DNA from: Bacteroidota bacterium
GTDB lineage: Bacteria > Bacteroidota > Ignavibacteria > Ignavibacteriales > Melioribacteraceae
Reading direction: 5' to 3'
DNA: 11,366 nucleotides
Assembly: GCA_021814855.1 (NCBI GenBank)
Contig: JAKAHQ010000016.1
Span: 1-11,366 of the forward strand
Shown: one piece after another, positions 1-8,460 of the stretch
How the letters are laid out: every line of letters begins with the position of its first letter
Position numbering within the stretch: position 1 is the first letter of the stretch
Translations under genes and position numbers: made by a program
Notes under the pieces: model-generated
Databases searched by the model: none
Told to the model about the DNA's origin: nothing
The model's input: only the letters and a program-made list of their open reading frames with translations

Positions 1-287
1 GCGGAATTATTTAACCGCTCGATATTTTTATCAGGCCGGAAAAGTGCTACACGGCCGTCAACCATATTATAAGCTTTTAGTCCTTCGAACAATGCTTGTC
101 CGTAATGAAAAACCATTGCCGCAGGATGAATGCTTAGGTTTTCCAAATCTTTTATTTTCGGCTCCTGCCAGCCGCCTTTCGAAGCTATATAATCCATCTC
201 GAAAACATGATCTGAAAAATATCTTCCGAAAGGAAGTTCATCCGGTATAACTACTTTTTTCTTTTTCTCCAGGGTTTCGGTATTCAT
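1..287 (-). CDS. ilvE: Branched-chain amino acid aminotransferase, N-terminal part (runs off window start)
   Basis: This is the first 95 codons of a class IV PLP-dependent aminotransferase that moves amino groups between glutamate and the branched-chain 2-oxo acids (valine, leucine, isoleucine). Reading the minus strand from an ATG at 287 gives an N-terminus with FGRYFSDHVFEMDY (residues 20-33) and HYGQALFEGLKAY (61-73), followed by ALFRPDKNIERLNNS (81-95). These match the N-terminal domain of the eukaryote-like/mycobacterial type of BCAT, about 350 residues long. The PLP lysine would lie beyond the window, so activity cannot be judged. A GTG three codons upstream is in frame, but the ATG is preceded by a GGATGG-like purine stretch and gives the usual length. 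It is divergent from the stress protein gene, with 262 bp between them. The family assignment is firm; the substrate is inferred from the family. Confidence 0.9.
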   Translation of the reverse strand, partial: MNTETLEKKKKVVIPDELPFGRYFSDHVFEMDYIASKGGWQEPKIKDLENLSIHPAAMVFHYGQALFEGLKAYNMVDGRVALFRPDKNIERLNNS

Positions 288-305
288 AATGTTCACCATC
301 CGTTC

Positions 306-329
306 TTGATAATTTTATTCACTTATCAA
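306..329. promoter_or_regulatory. Perfect 7-bp dyad in the divergent ilvE/usp control region
   Basis: TTGATAA at 306-312 is the exact reverse complement of TTATCAA at 323-329, with 10 bases between. It lies 19-42 bases upstream of the ilvE start codon, within its likely leader or promoter. On the plus strand it is followed by a T-rich run, as in an AT-rich terminator, but no plus-strand gene precedes it, so an operator or leader hairpin for ilvE is more plausible. The structure is seen; the role is inference. Confidence 0.3.
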
Positions 330-345
330 TTTTTTTGATTTTTTA

Positions 346-364
346 TTGCCAAGGCATTTGGCAA
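346..364. promoter_or_regulatory. Perfect 7-bp inverted repeat, possible operator between ilvE and usp
   Basis: TTGCCAAGGCATTTGGCAA has exact 7-bp arms around a 5-base centre (GGCAT). It is more GC-rich than its surroundings and sits 59 bases upstream of the ilvE ATG and 186 bases upstream of the stress protein ATG. The size and symmetry fit a binding site for a dimeric regulator. It is not followed by a T tract on either strand, so it does not look like a terminator. No regulator gene lies nearby, and the factor is unknown. Confidence 0.35.
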
Positions 365-479
365 GATCAGTAAATTAACTATGAATATTTACGGCAGTCT
401 TCTGTAAAATTTATTCAAAAGTAACTTTTTCCTGGATAAAAATCGAATCTGCGCCGAATTTTTTAAAAGGCGGCAATAA

Positions 480-510
480 TTGAATTATGGCTGTGTAAAA
501 AAATTATTAT
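480..510 (+). promoter_or_regulatory. Weak candidate promoter for the usp-antiporter run
   Basis: TTGAAT at 480-485 and TATTAT at 505-510 resemble -35 and -10 elements with a 19-base spacer (18 if TTATTA is used). They lie about 40 bases upstream of the stress protein ATG at 550. The region is very AT-rich, so chance matches are likely. It is offered only because a promoter is needed in this gap. Confidence 0.2.
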
Positions 511-549
511 CTTGGAAATAAGATGTTTCATAATCAGTGAAATAGAAAA

Positions 550-1386
550 ATGATTTTTAAAAAATTGGCCTTGGCGTTTACTTTCTCTCCAAACCAAAAG
601 GCGCTGCTGTACGAAAGCAAGTACCTTATGGATTTATTCGGCTCGGAGTTAGTATTGATTCATGCAGGCGATAAAACTCCGGAAGCGGAAAAAAAAATAA
701 ACGATTTGATCGAAGAAGCGGCAATAGATAAAACTAAATTGGAAATTGTTTGGAAAAACGGGGACCCTATAAAAATAATACTCGGTACCTGCGATGAAAA
801 GAATGTCGATCTTTTAATTGCAGGCGCTTTGGAAAAAGAAAATTTTTTGAAATATTATATCGGTTCTATCGCACGTAAGATTATGAGAGAAGCCCGATGT
901 TCCGTGCTAGTATTATCTCATCCTTCGGTAAATCGGAAATCGTTTGAAAAATTCTGCGTCAGCATTGATTTTAGCTATCAAAGTGAAATTGCTGCTGCAA
1001 AAGCTTTTGAATTTGCCAAGCTCGAAAACGCTAAGGAATTGATTTTTATACGAGAGCTGCAGCTGCCGGCATTGGCCAGCACGGTTTACGACAGCGGCTC
1101 TACCGAAGAAGCCGAGTCGAAAGTAAATTCGTGGCAAAAAGAAGAAGAAGAAAAAATTGATTTGTTTATAAAGGAATTAAACCTTTATGGCATGCCTATA
1201 AAAAAAGTTTGTCTTTATGGAAAACAAGGATGGGAATCCAGCAATTATGTGAGAAAGATAAAAGGAGATATTTTTATAATTCCTGCCCAACCCCAAAAGT
1301 CAAAAATATTCGATAGAATATTTCAACACGACCAGGAATTTATATTTGAGAATCTTCCTAGTTCCATTATGCTGATTCGACCGTGA
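550..1386 (+). CDS. Tandem universal stress protein (UspA family, two domains)
   Basis: This 278-residue cytoplasmic protein has two UspA-like alpha/beta domains, about residues 1-122 and 130-278. Domain 1 ends with IGSIARKIMREARCSVLVL (104-122), the normal end of a Usp fold. The ATP-binding pattern G-x2-G-x9-G-S/T is only partly kept: G92, G105 and S106 are in register, but the middle glycine is E95. Domain 2 has lost the pattern and ends FENLPSSIMLIRP. It may therefore bind nucleotide poorly or act by protein contact. Start: ATG at 550, without a clear Shine-Dalgarno. The antiporter gene begins 19 bases after its stop, and Usp proteins are often encoded beside or fused to cation/H+ antiporters, so a stress-linked partner role is a fair inference. 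The family call is strong; the exact function is unknown. Confidence 0.88.
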   Translation: MIFKKLALAFTFSPNQKALLYESKYLMDLFGSELVLIHAGDKTPEAEKKINDLIEEAAIDKTKLEIVWKNGDPIKIILGTCDEKNVDLLIAGALEKENFLKYYIGSIARKIMREARCSVLVLSHPSVNRKSFEKFCVSIDFSYQSEIAAAKAFEFAKLENAKELIFIRELQLPALASTVYDSGSTEEAESKVNSWQKEEEEKIDLFIKELNLYGMPIKKVCLYGKQGWESSNYVRKIKGDIFIIPAQPQKSKIFDRIFQHDQEFIFENLPSSIMLIRP

Positions 1387-1405
1387 GAAATTTTACCGGG
1401 TATTT

Positions 1406-3088
1406 ATGAATTTATCGTCGCAAGATATAACAATTTTTTTCTTGAGCATTAGTTTAATGCTGTTGTTTGCGCGAGCATTTGGCGAAGGTGTGCGTATGCT
1501 TAAACAACCGCTTGTTGTGGGAGAAATTATAGCCGGAATAGTTTTAGGCCCTACAATATTCGGGCTTCTCTTTCCTTCAACTTTCCATTTAATTTTTATT
1601 TCTTCAGTTGCCGTAAATGCCGCCTTGCAAGGAATTACAATACTTGCCGTAACAATGCTGCTGCTTACTTCCGGCCTCGAAGTAAATCTTGCATTTATCA
1701 TTCGACAAAGCAAAACCGCCATATTAATAAGCTTAATGGGAATTGTATTTCCTTTTTCAATTGGATTTCTTACCGCATATTTTTTCCCGGAAACCATGGG
1801 AATCAAAGAAACGGATATGCGATTAATTTTTTCTCTCTTTGTCGGAACCGCATTATCTATTACAGCTTTGCCCGTCGTAGCAAGAACTCTAATGGATTTA
1901 AATATATTTAAAACAAAAATCGGGTCGCTGATAATTGCGTCGGCAATGTTTAACGATTTGGCCGGGTGGTTGATTTTTTCCGTTATACTTGCGTTGATGG
2001 GCGAAGAATCTCATAGATTTGGTTTTACTACCGTCATTTTTTTCATCGTCTTGTTTGCGGCCGCCGTTCTTTTGGTTGGAAGAAAAATATTTGATTATGT
2101 ATTGGGCTTCCTGGAAAGAAAAGGAAATCATCCCGGTTTAATATTGAATGTAATTTTAATACTCGGATTTTTAGGAGCGGCTTTTACAGAATCGATCGGC
2201 ATTCATGCAATATTCGGCGCTTTTATTGTTGGCCTTGCCATCGGAGATTCGGCTCATCTTAAAGAACATACACGTGAAATTATTCAACAATTTGTTACAA
2301 ATATTTTTGCGCCGTTGTTTTTTGTATCCATAGGATTAAAAGTAAACTTTATAGATAATTTCGATTGGCAGATTGTTCTAACATTTCTTGTGCTGGCTTT
2401 TGTAGGAAAAGTTGTTGGATGCGGCCTTGGCGCTTACTGGGGCGGAATGAGCAAGGAAGATTCGATAGCTGTTGGATTCGGAATGAATTCGCGAGGCGCG
2501 ATGGAAATTGTTCTTGGAATTCTTGCTTTTCAAGCCGGCTTGATTCACGAAAAAGTATTTGTTGCGCTGGTTGTAATGGCACTGGTTACTTCCATGAGCA
2601 GCGCGCCCGTGATGAATTACTATCTAAAGAAGAGTAAAAAGAAATTAACGTTCGACGAGTTGTTGAAACCCGAAAGTTTGTTCTTTTCATCCGCAACCGA
2701 TAAACAATCGGTAATAAAGGAACTGTGCAACAATATCGGCGCGATAAACAAATTGAATTCCAACGAGCTGTTTTCAAAAGTGATTGAACGCGAGCAGCAA
2801 ATTTCAACCGGATTAGCAAACCATCTTGCTATTCCTCATGCCCGCATCGATGCTTCTTATCCTTTGGTTGCGGTAGCAATTAATAAGCAGGGCATCGAGT
2901 TCGATTCTATTGACGGACTGCCTGCAAAAATAATAGTGCTTTTAATAACACCCAATTCGGAGCCGGAACTTCAATTGAAAATTCTTGCCGAAATTTCCCG
3001 AAAATTCCGAAAAGCAAATTCTACTGAAGAAATATTAAACATGAATTCCAAGGAAGAAATAATTTCAAAATTGAAACAACTTTCTTAG
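1406..3088 (+). CDS. CPA2 cation/proton antiporter fused to a C-terminal PTS EIIA domain
   Basis: This 560-residue inner-membrane protein has two parts. Residues 1-405 are a monovalent cation:proton antiporter core of many membrane segments, with QPLVVGEIIAGIVLGP (34-49), the ion-site pair N183-D184 in MFNDLAGW, IHAIFGAFIVGLAIG (266-280) and NSRGAMEIV (361-369). Residues about 420-560 are a cytoplasmic domain of the PTS EIIA fructose/Ntr type. Its AIPHAR motif places the phosphorylatable histidine at H478, intact. In the family, ND at the ion site (rather than DD) is associated with electroneutral exchange; the ion (Na+ or K+) cannot be read from sequence. The fusion suggests that transport is tuned by phosphorylation from a PTS chain; no EI or HPr is in this window. 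It is probably co-transcribed with the stress protein upstream and the permease 27 bases downstream. Confidence 0.9.
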   Translation: MNLSSQDITIFFLSISLMLLFARAFGEGVRMLKQPLVVGEIIAGIVLGPTIFGLLFPSTFHLIFISSVAVNAALQGITILAVTMLLLTSGLEVNLAFIIRQSKTAILISLMGIVFPFSIGFLTAYFFPETMGIKETDMRLIFSLFVGTALSITALPVVARTLMDLNIFKTKIGSLIIASAMFNDLAGWLIFSVILALMGEESHRFGFTTVIFFIVLFAAAVLLVGRKIFDYVLGFLERKGNHPGLILNVILILGFLGAAFTESIGIHAIFGAFIVGLAIGDSAHLKEHTREIIQQFVTNIFAPLFFVSIGLKVNFIDNFDWQIVLTFLVLAFVGKVVGCGLGAYWGGMSKEDSIAVGFGMNSRGAMEIVLGILAFQAGLIHEKVFVALVVMALVTSMSSAPVMNYYLKKSKKKLTFDELLKPESLFFSSATDKQSVIKELCNNIGAINKLNSNELFSKVIEREQQISTGLANHLAIPHARIDASYPLVAVAINKQGIEFDSIDGLPAKIIVLLITPNSEPELQLKILAEISRKFRKANSTEEILNMNSKEEIISKLKQLS

Positions 3089-3115
3089 TTTTATTCCGCA
3101 AAAAATTTTGATTAT

Positions 3116-3889
3116 ATGTTCAATAGCATTCTCCAAAAAATAGGCAAACGGACTCTCAACTTTCTTCAGGAATTCGGTCAGGTTGTAAGACTGCTGAAAG
3201 ATATTTTTATTTCCATACCGCAGCTTTTTAAGAACTCGCGGAATTTTATTTATCAGATGGAACATATCGGTGTAAACTCGATGCCGTTAGTTCTAATAAT
3301 TGCGACCTTCACCGGTGCTGTATCATCATGGCAAGCCGCTTATCAATTAAAAGGAGTTGCCCCGTTATCGTTTCTTGGTGTTACAACTACAAGGGCTATC
3401 ATTACGGAACTTGGTCCTGTCTTAACTGCAATTGTAATTGCGGGAAGGGTAGGCGCTTCTATTGCAGCCGAGCTCGGTTCGATGAAGGTAACCGAACAAA
3501 TAGATGCGCTCGAAACCATGGGCATTAATCCGGTTGCGTTTCTTGCAACACCGCGATTTTTTGCAGCAATAATAATGATGCCTATCCTAATAATTTTTGC
3601 GGATACAATCGCTGTCTTTGGGGCGTATATCATCTCCAATTATTTTCTCGGTGTTCCCTTCGCTACTTTTTTCGATTCGGCAAAGAGATTTTTCTACATG
3701 GGTGATTTTGGTTTCGGTCTGATCAAAGGAATGATCTTTGGAGGTGTTACGGCGCTATTGGGCTGCCATATTGGTTTTAAAACGGAAGGCGGCGCCGAAG
3801 GAGTCGGTTTATCTACAATCAGGTCGTTCGTTATTAGTTCTGCACTCATTTTAATTTTCGACTATTTCCTCTGGACTCTAATTTTCTAA
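3116..3889 (+). CDS. mlaE: MlaE/YrbE-type ABC transporter permease (phospholipid transport)
   Basis: At 257 residues this is close to E. coli MlaE (about 260). After an amphipathic N-terminus come several membrane segments. The family signature is clear: ELGPVLTA (98-105), AGRVGASIAAELGSMKVTEQ (109-128), TPRFFAAIIMMPIL (145-158) and GGAEGVGLSTIRSFV (225-239). MlaE forms the inner-membrane core of an MCE lipid transporter that works with the ATPase MlaF and the MCE protein MlaD to move phospholipids between the membranes of diderm cells. Those partner genes normally follow mlaE directly, but here the next gene is a sugar transferase 76 bases on, so the partners must be elsewhere or absent. The ATG start at 3116 lies 27 bases after the antiporter stop. 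The family is firm; the transported lipid is inferred. Confidence 0.92.
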   Translation: MFNSILQKIGKRTLNFLQEFGQVVRLLKDIFISIPQLFKNSRNFIYQMEHIGVNSMPLVLIIATFTGAVSSWQAAYQLKGVAPLSFLGVTTTRAIITELGPVLTAIVIAGRVGASIAAELGSMKVTEQIDALETMGINPVAFLATPRFFAAIIMMPILIIFADTIAVFGAYIISNYFLGVPFATFFDSAKRFFYMGDFGFGLIKGMIFGGVTALLGCHIGFKTEGGAEGVGLSTIRSFVISSALILIFDYFLWTLIF

Positions 3890-3965
3890 TCATAATTTTT
3901 CTGGCTTATTTCATTTAAAAATTTTATAATTAAATTGAAATTACCAAATTCTTATGGATTAGAAT

Positions 3966-4769
3966 TTGAAACCGCGGGCTAAAAGGTTTTTCGATCTTGT
4001 TCTGGCGATTTTGGCGATACTTATTTCCCTGCCTATTCAAATATTTATAGCAATTGCTCTGTGGATTGAATTAGGTGAAAATCCGCTTTTTGTTCAAGAA
4101 AGAGCCGTCTCGTATGGAAACAAACATTTTTACTTAATAAAATTTCGAACGATAAGGAAGGAGCATTCAAGTTTAATAGCATCAAACGGGAATCCCGATA
4201 AATTCTTAATCCGGAATTTCAATTTCAAAATTTCTCCATTTGCCGCATGGATACGTAAAACCGGTTTCGACGAGATTCTGCAAATTTATAATGTGCTGCT
4301 TGGTCAAATGAGCTTTGTCGGCCCGCGCCCTTTAATGGTGAACGAACTAATGACCATTAAAAATAAATATCCAGAACAACATTGTATACGGAAAAATTTT
4401 AATTCACTGCCCGGCATTACGGGCATATGGCAGTTAGTCGGCAACAGGGAATTAGGCGTTGGAAACCTAAATGATTTGGATCTTTTTTATGAAGAGAATA
4501 AATCATTCCGTATTGATATAAAGATTATTTCTTTCACGGTCTTTTATTTATTGATGAACGGCAAAATTAACTCTTGCAAGTCTAAAATACATTTTGTGAA
4601 CGGGCTTAATCGAATTTCCAGAAAGGCCGGTAATAGCTGTTATTTGCTGATAAGCAAGATAGGAACAGGAACGTTTTCATTATATATCCTGGGCAACCGG
4701 CGGTGTTTCAGCGCCGGTTCTTTAAAGAAGAAATCCATACAAAAAAATTATTTGAAAATTCTAGGTTAA
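3966..4769 (+). CDS. Small phosphoglycosyl transferase (bacterial sugar transferase), possibly eroding
   Basis: This monotopic membrane enzyme would transfer a sugar-1-phosphate to undecaprenyl phosphate, the first step of a surface glycan. It has an N-terminal re-entrant hydrophobic helix with a Pro break (about 10-36, P23), FVQER (42-46), IKFRT (58-62), FDEILQIYNVL (101-111) with the catalytic-type pair D102-E103, SFVGPRP (116-122) and LPGITGIWQLVGNREL (148-163). The homologous part ends near residue 198. The remaining 70 residues match nothing I know and contain a GC-rich hairpin, which suggests a lost stop or a frameshift. The start is also odd: the only in-frame ATG (3954) is followed by GAT and then a TAG stop at 3960-3962, so translation needs the TTG at 3966. 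No other glycan genes are nearby. The core family is sure; whether the gene works is not. Confidence 0.8.
   Translation: MKPRAKRFFDLVLAILAILISLPIQIFIAIALWIELGENPLFVQERAVSYGNKHFYLIKFRTIRKEHSSLIASNGNPDKFLIRNFNFKISPFAAWIRKTGFDEILQIYNVLLGQMSFVGPRPLMVNELMTIKNKYPEQHCIRKNFNSLPGITGIWQLVGNRELGVGNLNDLDLFYEENKSFRIDIKIISFTVFYLLMNGKINSCKSKIHFVNGLNRISRKAGNSCYLLISKIGTGTFSLYILGNRRCFSAGSLKKKSIQKNYLKILG
4695..4719 (+). terminator. GC-rich hairpin, possible weak terminator inside the sugar transferase tail
   Basis: AACCGGCG at 4695-4702 pairs exactly with CGCCGGTT at 4712-4719 around a 9-base loop, and CTTTAAAG follows. The 8-bp GC-rich stem stands out from the AT-rich surroundings. The short T stretch fits only a weak intrinsic terminator reading rightward. 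It lies inside the open frame of the sugar transferase, in the part with no homology, which supports the idea that the ancestral gene ended upstream. Confidence 0.4.
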
Positions 4770-4816
4770 GTAAAATGGGGAAATAGATTCTTCAATAATT
4801 AAACACGGGTAAATTT

Positions 4817-5188
4817 ATGAGACAGGAGTTCGAAAAAAATTATCACGGCGAATTACCAATTGTGAATAATACTCCGGAAGAATTAAGTAAAGTCTCTTTG
4901 CCTGATAATTGGTGGTCAAGCCAAAATTCTTATGAAATCTTCTCGGAAAAAAATGTGAAGATTGTTGATCTAAACAGGGTTAAAAATTCAAACCGCTCCG
5001 AAATTGATTATCCCGGCTGGGAAGTTGAAGATGGCGACTTCATCGGAGAGTTTGGCAGCGAAAAAAGAATTTTGACAAAGAGGCAGCGAGAAACGGTTGA
5101 GAAACTCGAGTTATTCGGATTTGTACTTTTAGCTGCCGGTGTAATTATTCTTATATCGTACGGAATTGCCGAAACTATCCGGTGGTAA
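4817..5188 (+). CDS. Unrecognised single-pass membrane protein, C-terminal anchor
   Basis: I do not recognise this 123-residue protein. The first 95 or so residues are polar, with NWW (31-33) and an acidic patch rich in Trp, Asp and Gly (YPGWEVEDGDFIGEFG, 65-80). A Lys/Arg-rich stretch (83-91) leads into one hydrophobic helix, about 98-117, and the protein ends AETIRW. By the positive-inside rule the long N-terminal part should be cytoplasmic and the protein C-terminally anchored. There is no signal peptide and no cysteine. The ATG at 4817 follows GGGTAAATTT, which gives a plausible weak ribosome site. It lies 47 bases after the sugar transferase frame and is followed by a 254-base gap. It has the length and composition of a real gene, but no function can be given. 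Confidence 0.65.
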   Translation: MRQEFEKNYHGELPIVNNTPEELSKVSLPDNWWSSQNSYEIFSEKNVKIVDLNRVKNSNRSEIDYPGWEVEDGDFIGEFGSEKRILTKRQRETVEKLELFGFVLLAAGVIILISYGIAETIRW

Positions 5189-6807
<1,619 letters not shown>

Positions 6808-6869
6808 TTGTTCAACCATACGATTAAACAAATGAAATAAATCGCATTCATTAAATAAAAAATATCGCG

Positions 6870-6882
6870 GGCAATTATTGCC
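6870..6882. repeat. Short dyad between gdhA and the aminotransferase gene
   Basis: GGCAATTATTGCC has exact 6-bp arms around one central T. It lies 63 bases after the gdhA stop and 75 bases before the next ATG. No T tract follows, so it is not a typical terminator; it may be a small operator or chance. Confidence 0.2.
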
Positions 6883-6957
6883 GTTCAATCTTAATGGATA
6901 ATAATTCTTGAAAAGAGTTATTTTTGAAAGGAAGATCATTCTCTTTAAGGAATTTAT

Positions 6958-8166
6958 ATGTCGAACTTTGTAGTTAAACCTGCCGTACGAACAGATCACA
7001 TTACGTATGCCGTGAGGGATATTGTTGTGCTTGCTAACGAAGTTGCCAAGAAAGGCAAAGAAATGGTGTATCTAAATATAGGCGATCCCAACGTTTTTGA
7101 TTTTGAACCTCCCAAGCATCTTGTTGAATCGACCTATGAGGCAATGAAAAAAAATTTTAACGGCTACTCCCCGTCGTCCGGAATTAAGGAAGCAATCAAA
7201 GCAATTGAAAAAGAAGCTGATCGGAAAGGGATTAAAAACGTTCAGGATATTTTTGTAACCACGGGCGCGAGCGAGGCAATAGATATTTGCCTGACCGCGC
7301 TTGTGAACGACGGAGAAAATGTATTAACCCCCACTCCCGGCTATCCGCTTTATACTGCTATTCAAAGCAAGCTTCAAACGATGGAGAACCCTTATTACCT
7401 TGATGAAAACAACGGCTGGCAGCCGGACGTTGAGGATATTAAGAGTAAAATCAATTCCAAAACCCGCGCAATTATTTTAATCAACCCGAATAATCCAACC
7501 GGCTCAAATTGTTCAATAGAAACTTTAAAGCAGATTATTGAAATCGCAGCTGAACATAATCTTGTGATCTTTGCCGATGAGATTTATGATAAACTTTTGA
7601 TGGATGGAAAAAAGCATACTTCAATTGCGTCGCTGAATTCGGAAGTGCCGATGATAACTTTTAGCGGACTTTCTAAAAATTATATGGTTCCTGGGTTCCG
7701 CATCGGCTGGGGAATTGTCAGCGGGAATAAAATTGTTTTGAAGGAATACATCGAAGCGATAAATAAATTGTTGCGAGCAAGGTTGTGTGCTAATCATCCC
7801 TCGCAATATGGAATTGCGCCGTCGCTGCTTGGAGATCAATCGCATATTGAAGTCGCGGTAAAAAAATTAACGAGCAGGAGAGATCTTACAGTTGATATGA
7901 TGAACTCCATTGATGGAATTTCCTGCGTCGCGCCGGAAGGAGCGTTCTATGCTTTCCCAAGATTGCATAACGTTTCAAACGATGCTCATTTCGTTTCCGA
8001 ATTGCTTAAAGAGACCGGAGTTGTTGTTGTACCCGGCAGCGGATTCGGTCAAGTTCCGGGAACAAGTCATTTTAGAATAGTATTTCTTCCTCCGGAAAAT
8101 ATTTTAGAGAAGGCTTACAAAGCAATCGGCGAATTTCATGCAAAGTATGTAGAAAAATTTGTCTAA
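6958..8166 (+). CDS. Class I aminotransferase, alanine (glutamate-pyruvate) type
   Basis: This 402-residue fold-type I PLP enzyme resembles the archaeal AlaT/E. coli AlaA group, which converts pyruvate plus glutamate to alanine plus 2-oxoglutarate. Early matches are YLNIGDPNVFDFEPP (38-52) and FNGYSPSSGIKEA (67-79). PLP contacts are visible: N179 in NPNNPTG (176-182), D207 and Y210 in FADEIY, and the Schiff-base lysine K240 in SGLSKNY, with R248. R373 in HFRIVFLPP is the residue that binds the substrate carboxylate. RLCANHPSQY (275-284) and PEGAFYAFP (326-334) fit this subgroup better than aspartate transaminases. The ATG at 6958 has AAGGAA about 5 bases upstream. It lies just downstream of gdhA, which supplies glutamate, so alanine formation is a natural role. 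The class is firm; the exact substrate is inferred. Confidence 0.9.
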   Translation: MSNFVVKPAVRTDHITYAVRDIVVLANEVAKKGKEMVYLNIGDPNVFDFEPPKHLVESTYEAMKKNFNGYSPSSGIKEAIKAIEKEADRKGIKNVQDIFVTTGASEAIDICLTALVNDGENVLTPTPGYPLYTAIQSKLQTMENPYYLDENNGWQPDVEDIKSKINSKTRAIILINPNNPTGSNCSIETLKQIIEIAAEHNLVIFADEIYDKLLMDGKKHTSIASLNSEVPMITFSGLSKNYMVPGFRIGWGIVSGNKIVLKEYIEAINKLLRARLCANHPSQYGIAPSLLGDQSHIEVAVKKLTSRRDLTVDMMNSIDGISCVAPEGAFYAFPRLHNVSNDAHFVSELLKETGVVVVPGSGFGQVPGTSHFRIVFLPPENILEKAYKAIGEFHAKYVEKFV

Positions 8167-8227
8167 ATAAATTTTTCCGATGCGGGGTTAGTTAAAGTTT
8201 AGTAAAGAATTTTTAAAGGAAATTACA

Positions 8228-8455
8228 ATGCAACTAAATGCCATAATAGAAAAAGATGAAAACGGCTATTTTGCTTCTATCCATGGATTAAAAGGATGTT
8301 ATAGCCAAGGTGATTCATTTGAGGAAGCTTTGAAGAACATTAGGGAAGCCGCAGAACTTTATTTGGAAAGCCTTAGTGAAGAAGAGAAAAAAGCATTTGA
8401 AACTAAATCATTCATTTTTACCCCATTGAATATTCAAACAAACAAAGCAGTGTAA
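8228..8455 (+). CDS. hicB: HicB-family antitoxin, short form
   Basis: This 75-residue protein has the HicB partial RNase-H-like fold: AIIEKDENGYFASIHGLKGC (5-24) followed by the helix GDSFEEALKNIREAAELYLE (28-47). HicB binds and neutralises the HicA RNase. Most long HicB proteins carry a C-terminal HTH or ribbon-helix-helix DNA-binding domain; here only about 25 residues follow the helix, so none is evident and self-regulation by DNA binding is doubtful. The order is antitoxin first, with the toxin 5 bases downstream, the reverse of the classic E. coli hicAB. AAAGGAAA at 8215-8222 is a good ribosome site for the ATG at 8228. The pair follows the aminotransferase by 61 bases and may be read from that transcript as well. 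High confidence in the family. Confidence 0.9.
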   Translation: MQLNAIIEKDENGYFASIHGLKGCYSQGDSFEEALKNIREAAELYLESLSEEEKKAFETKSFIFTPLNIQTNKAV

Positions 8456-8460
8456 TTTGA

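Noticed and set aside
44..250. A 68-codon open frame on the plus strand
   Set aside because: It lies wholly antisense to the clearly recognisable BCAT N-terminus and its translation has no family character.
1393..1806. A 137-codon open frame on the minus strand
   Set aside because: Antisense to the conserved membrane core of the antiporter and without recognisable domains.
3966..5188. A polysaccharide biosynthesis locus built on the sugar transferase
   Set aside because: No glycosyltransferase, flippase, polymerase or nucleotide-sugar gene accompanies it in the window.
8187..8206. Imperfect tandem 10-mers GTTAGTTAAA / GTTTAGTAAA before hicB as an operator
   Set aside because: Only 7 of 10 positions match in AT-rich DNA, and this HicB shows no DNA-binding domain.
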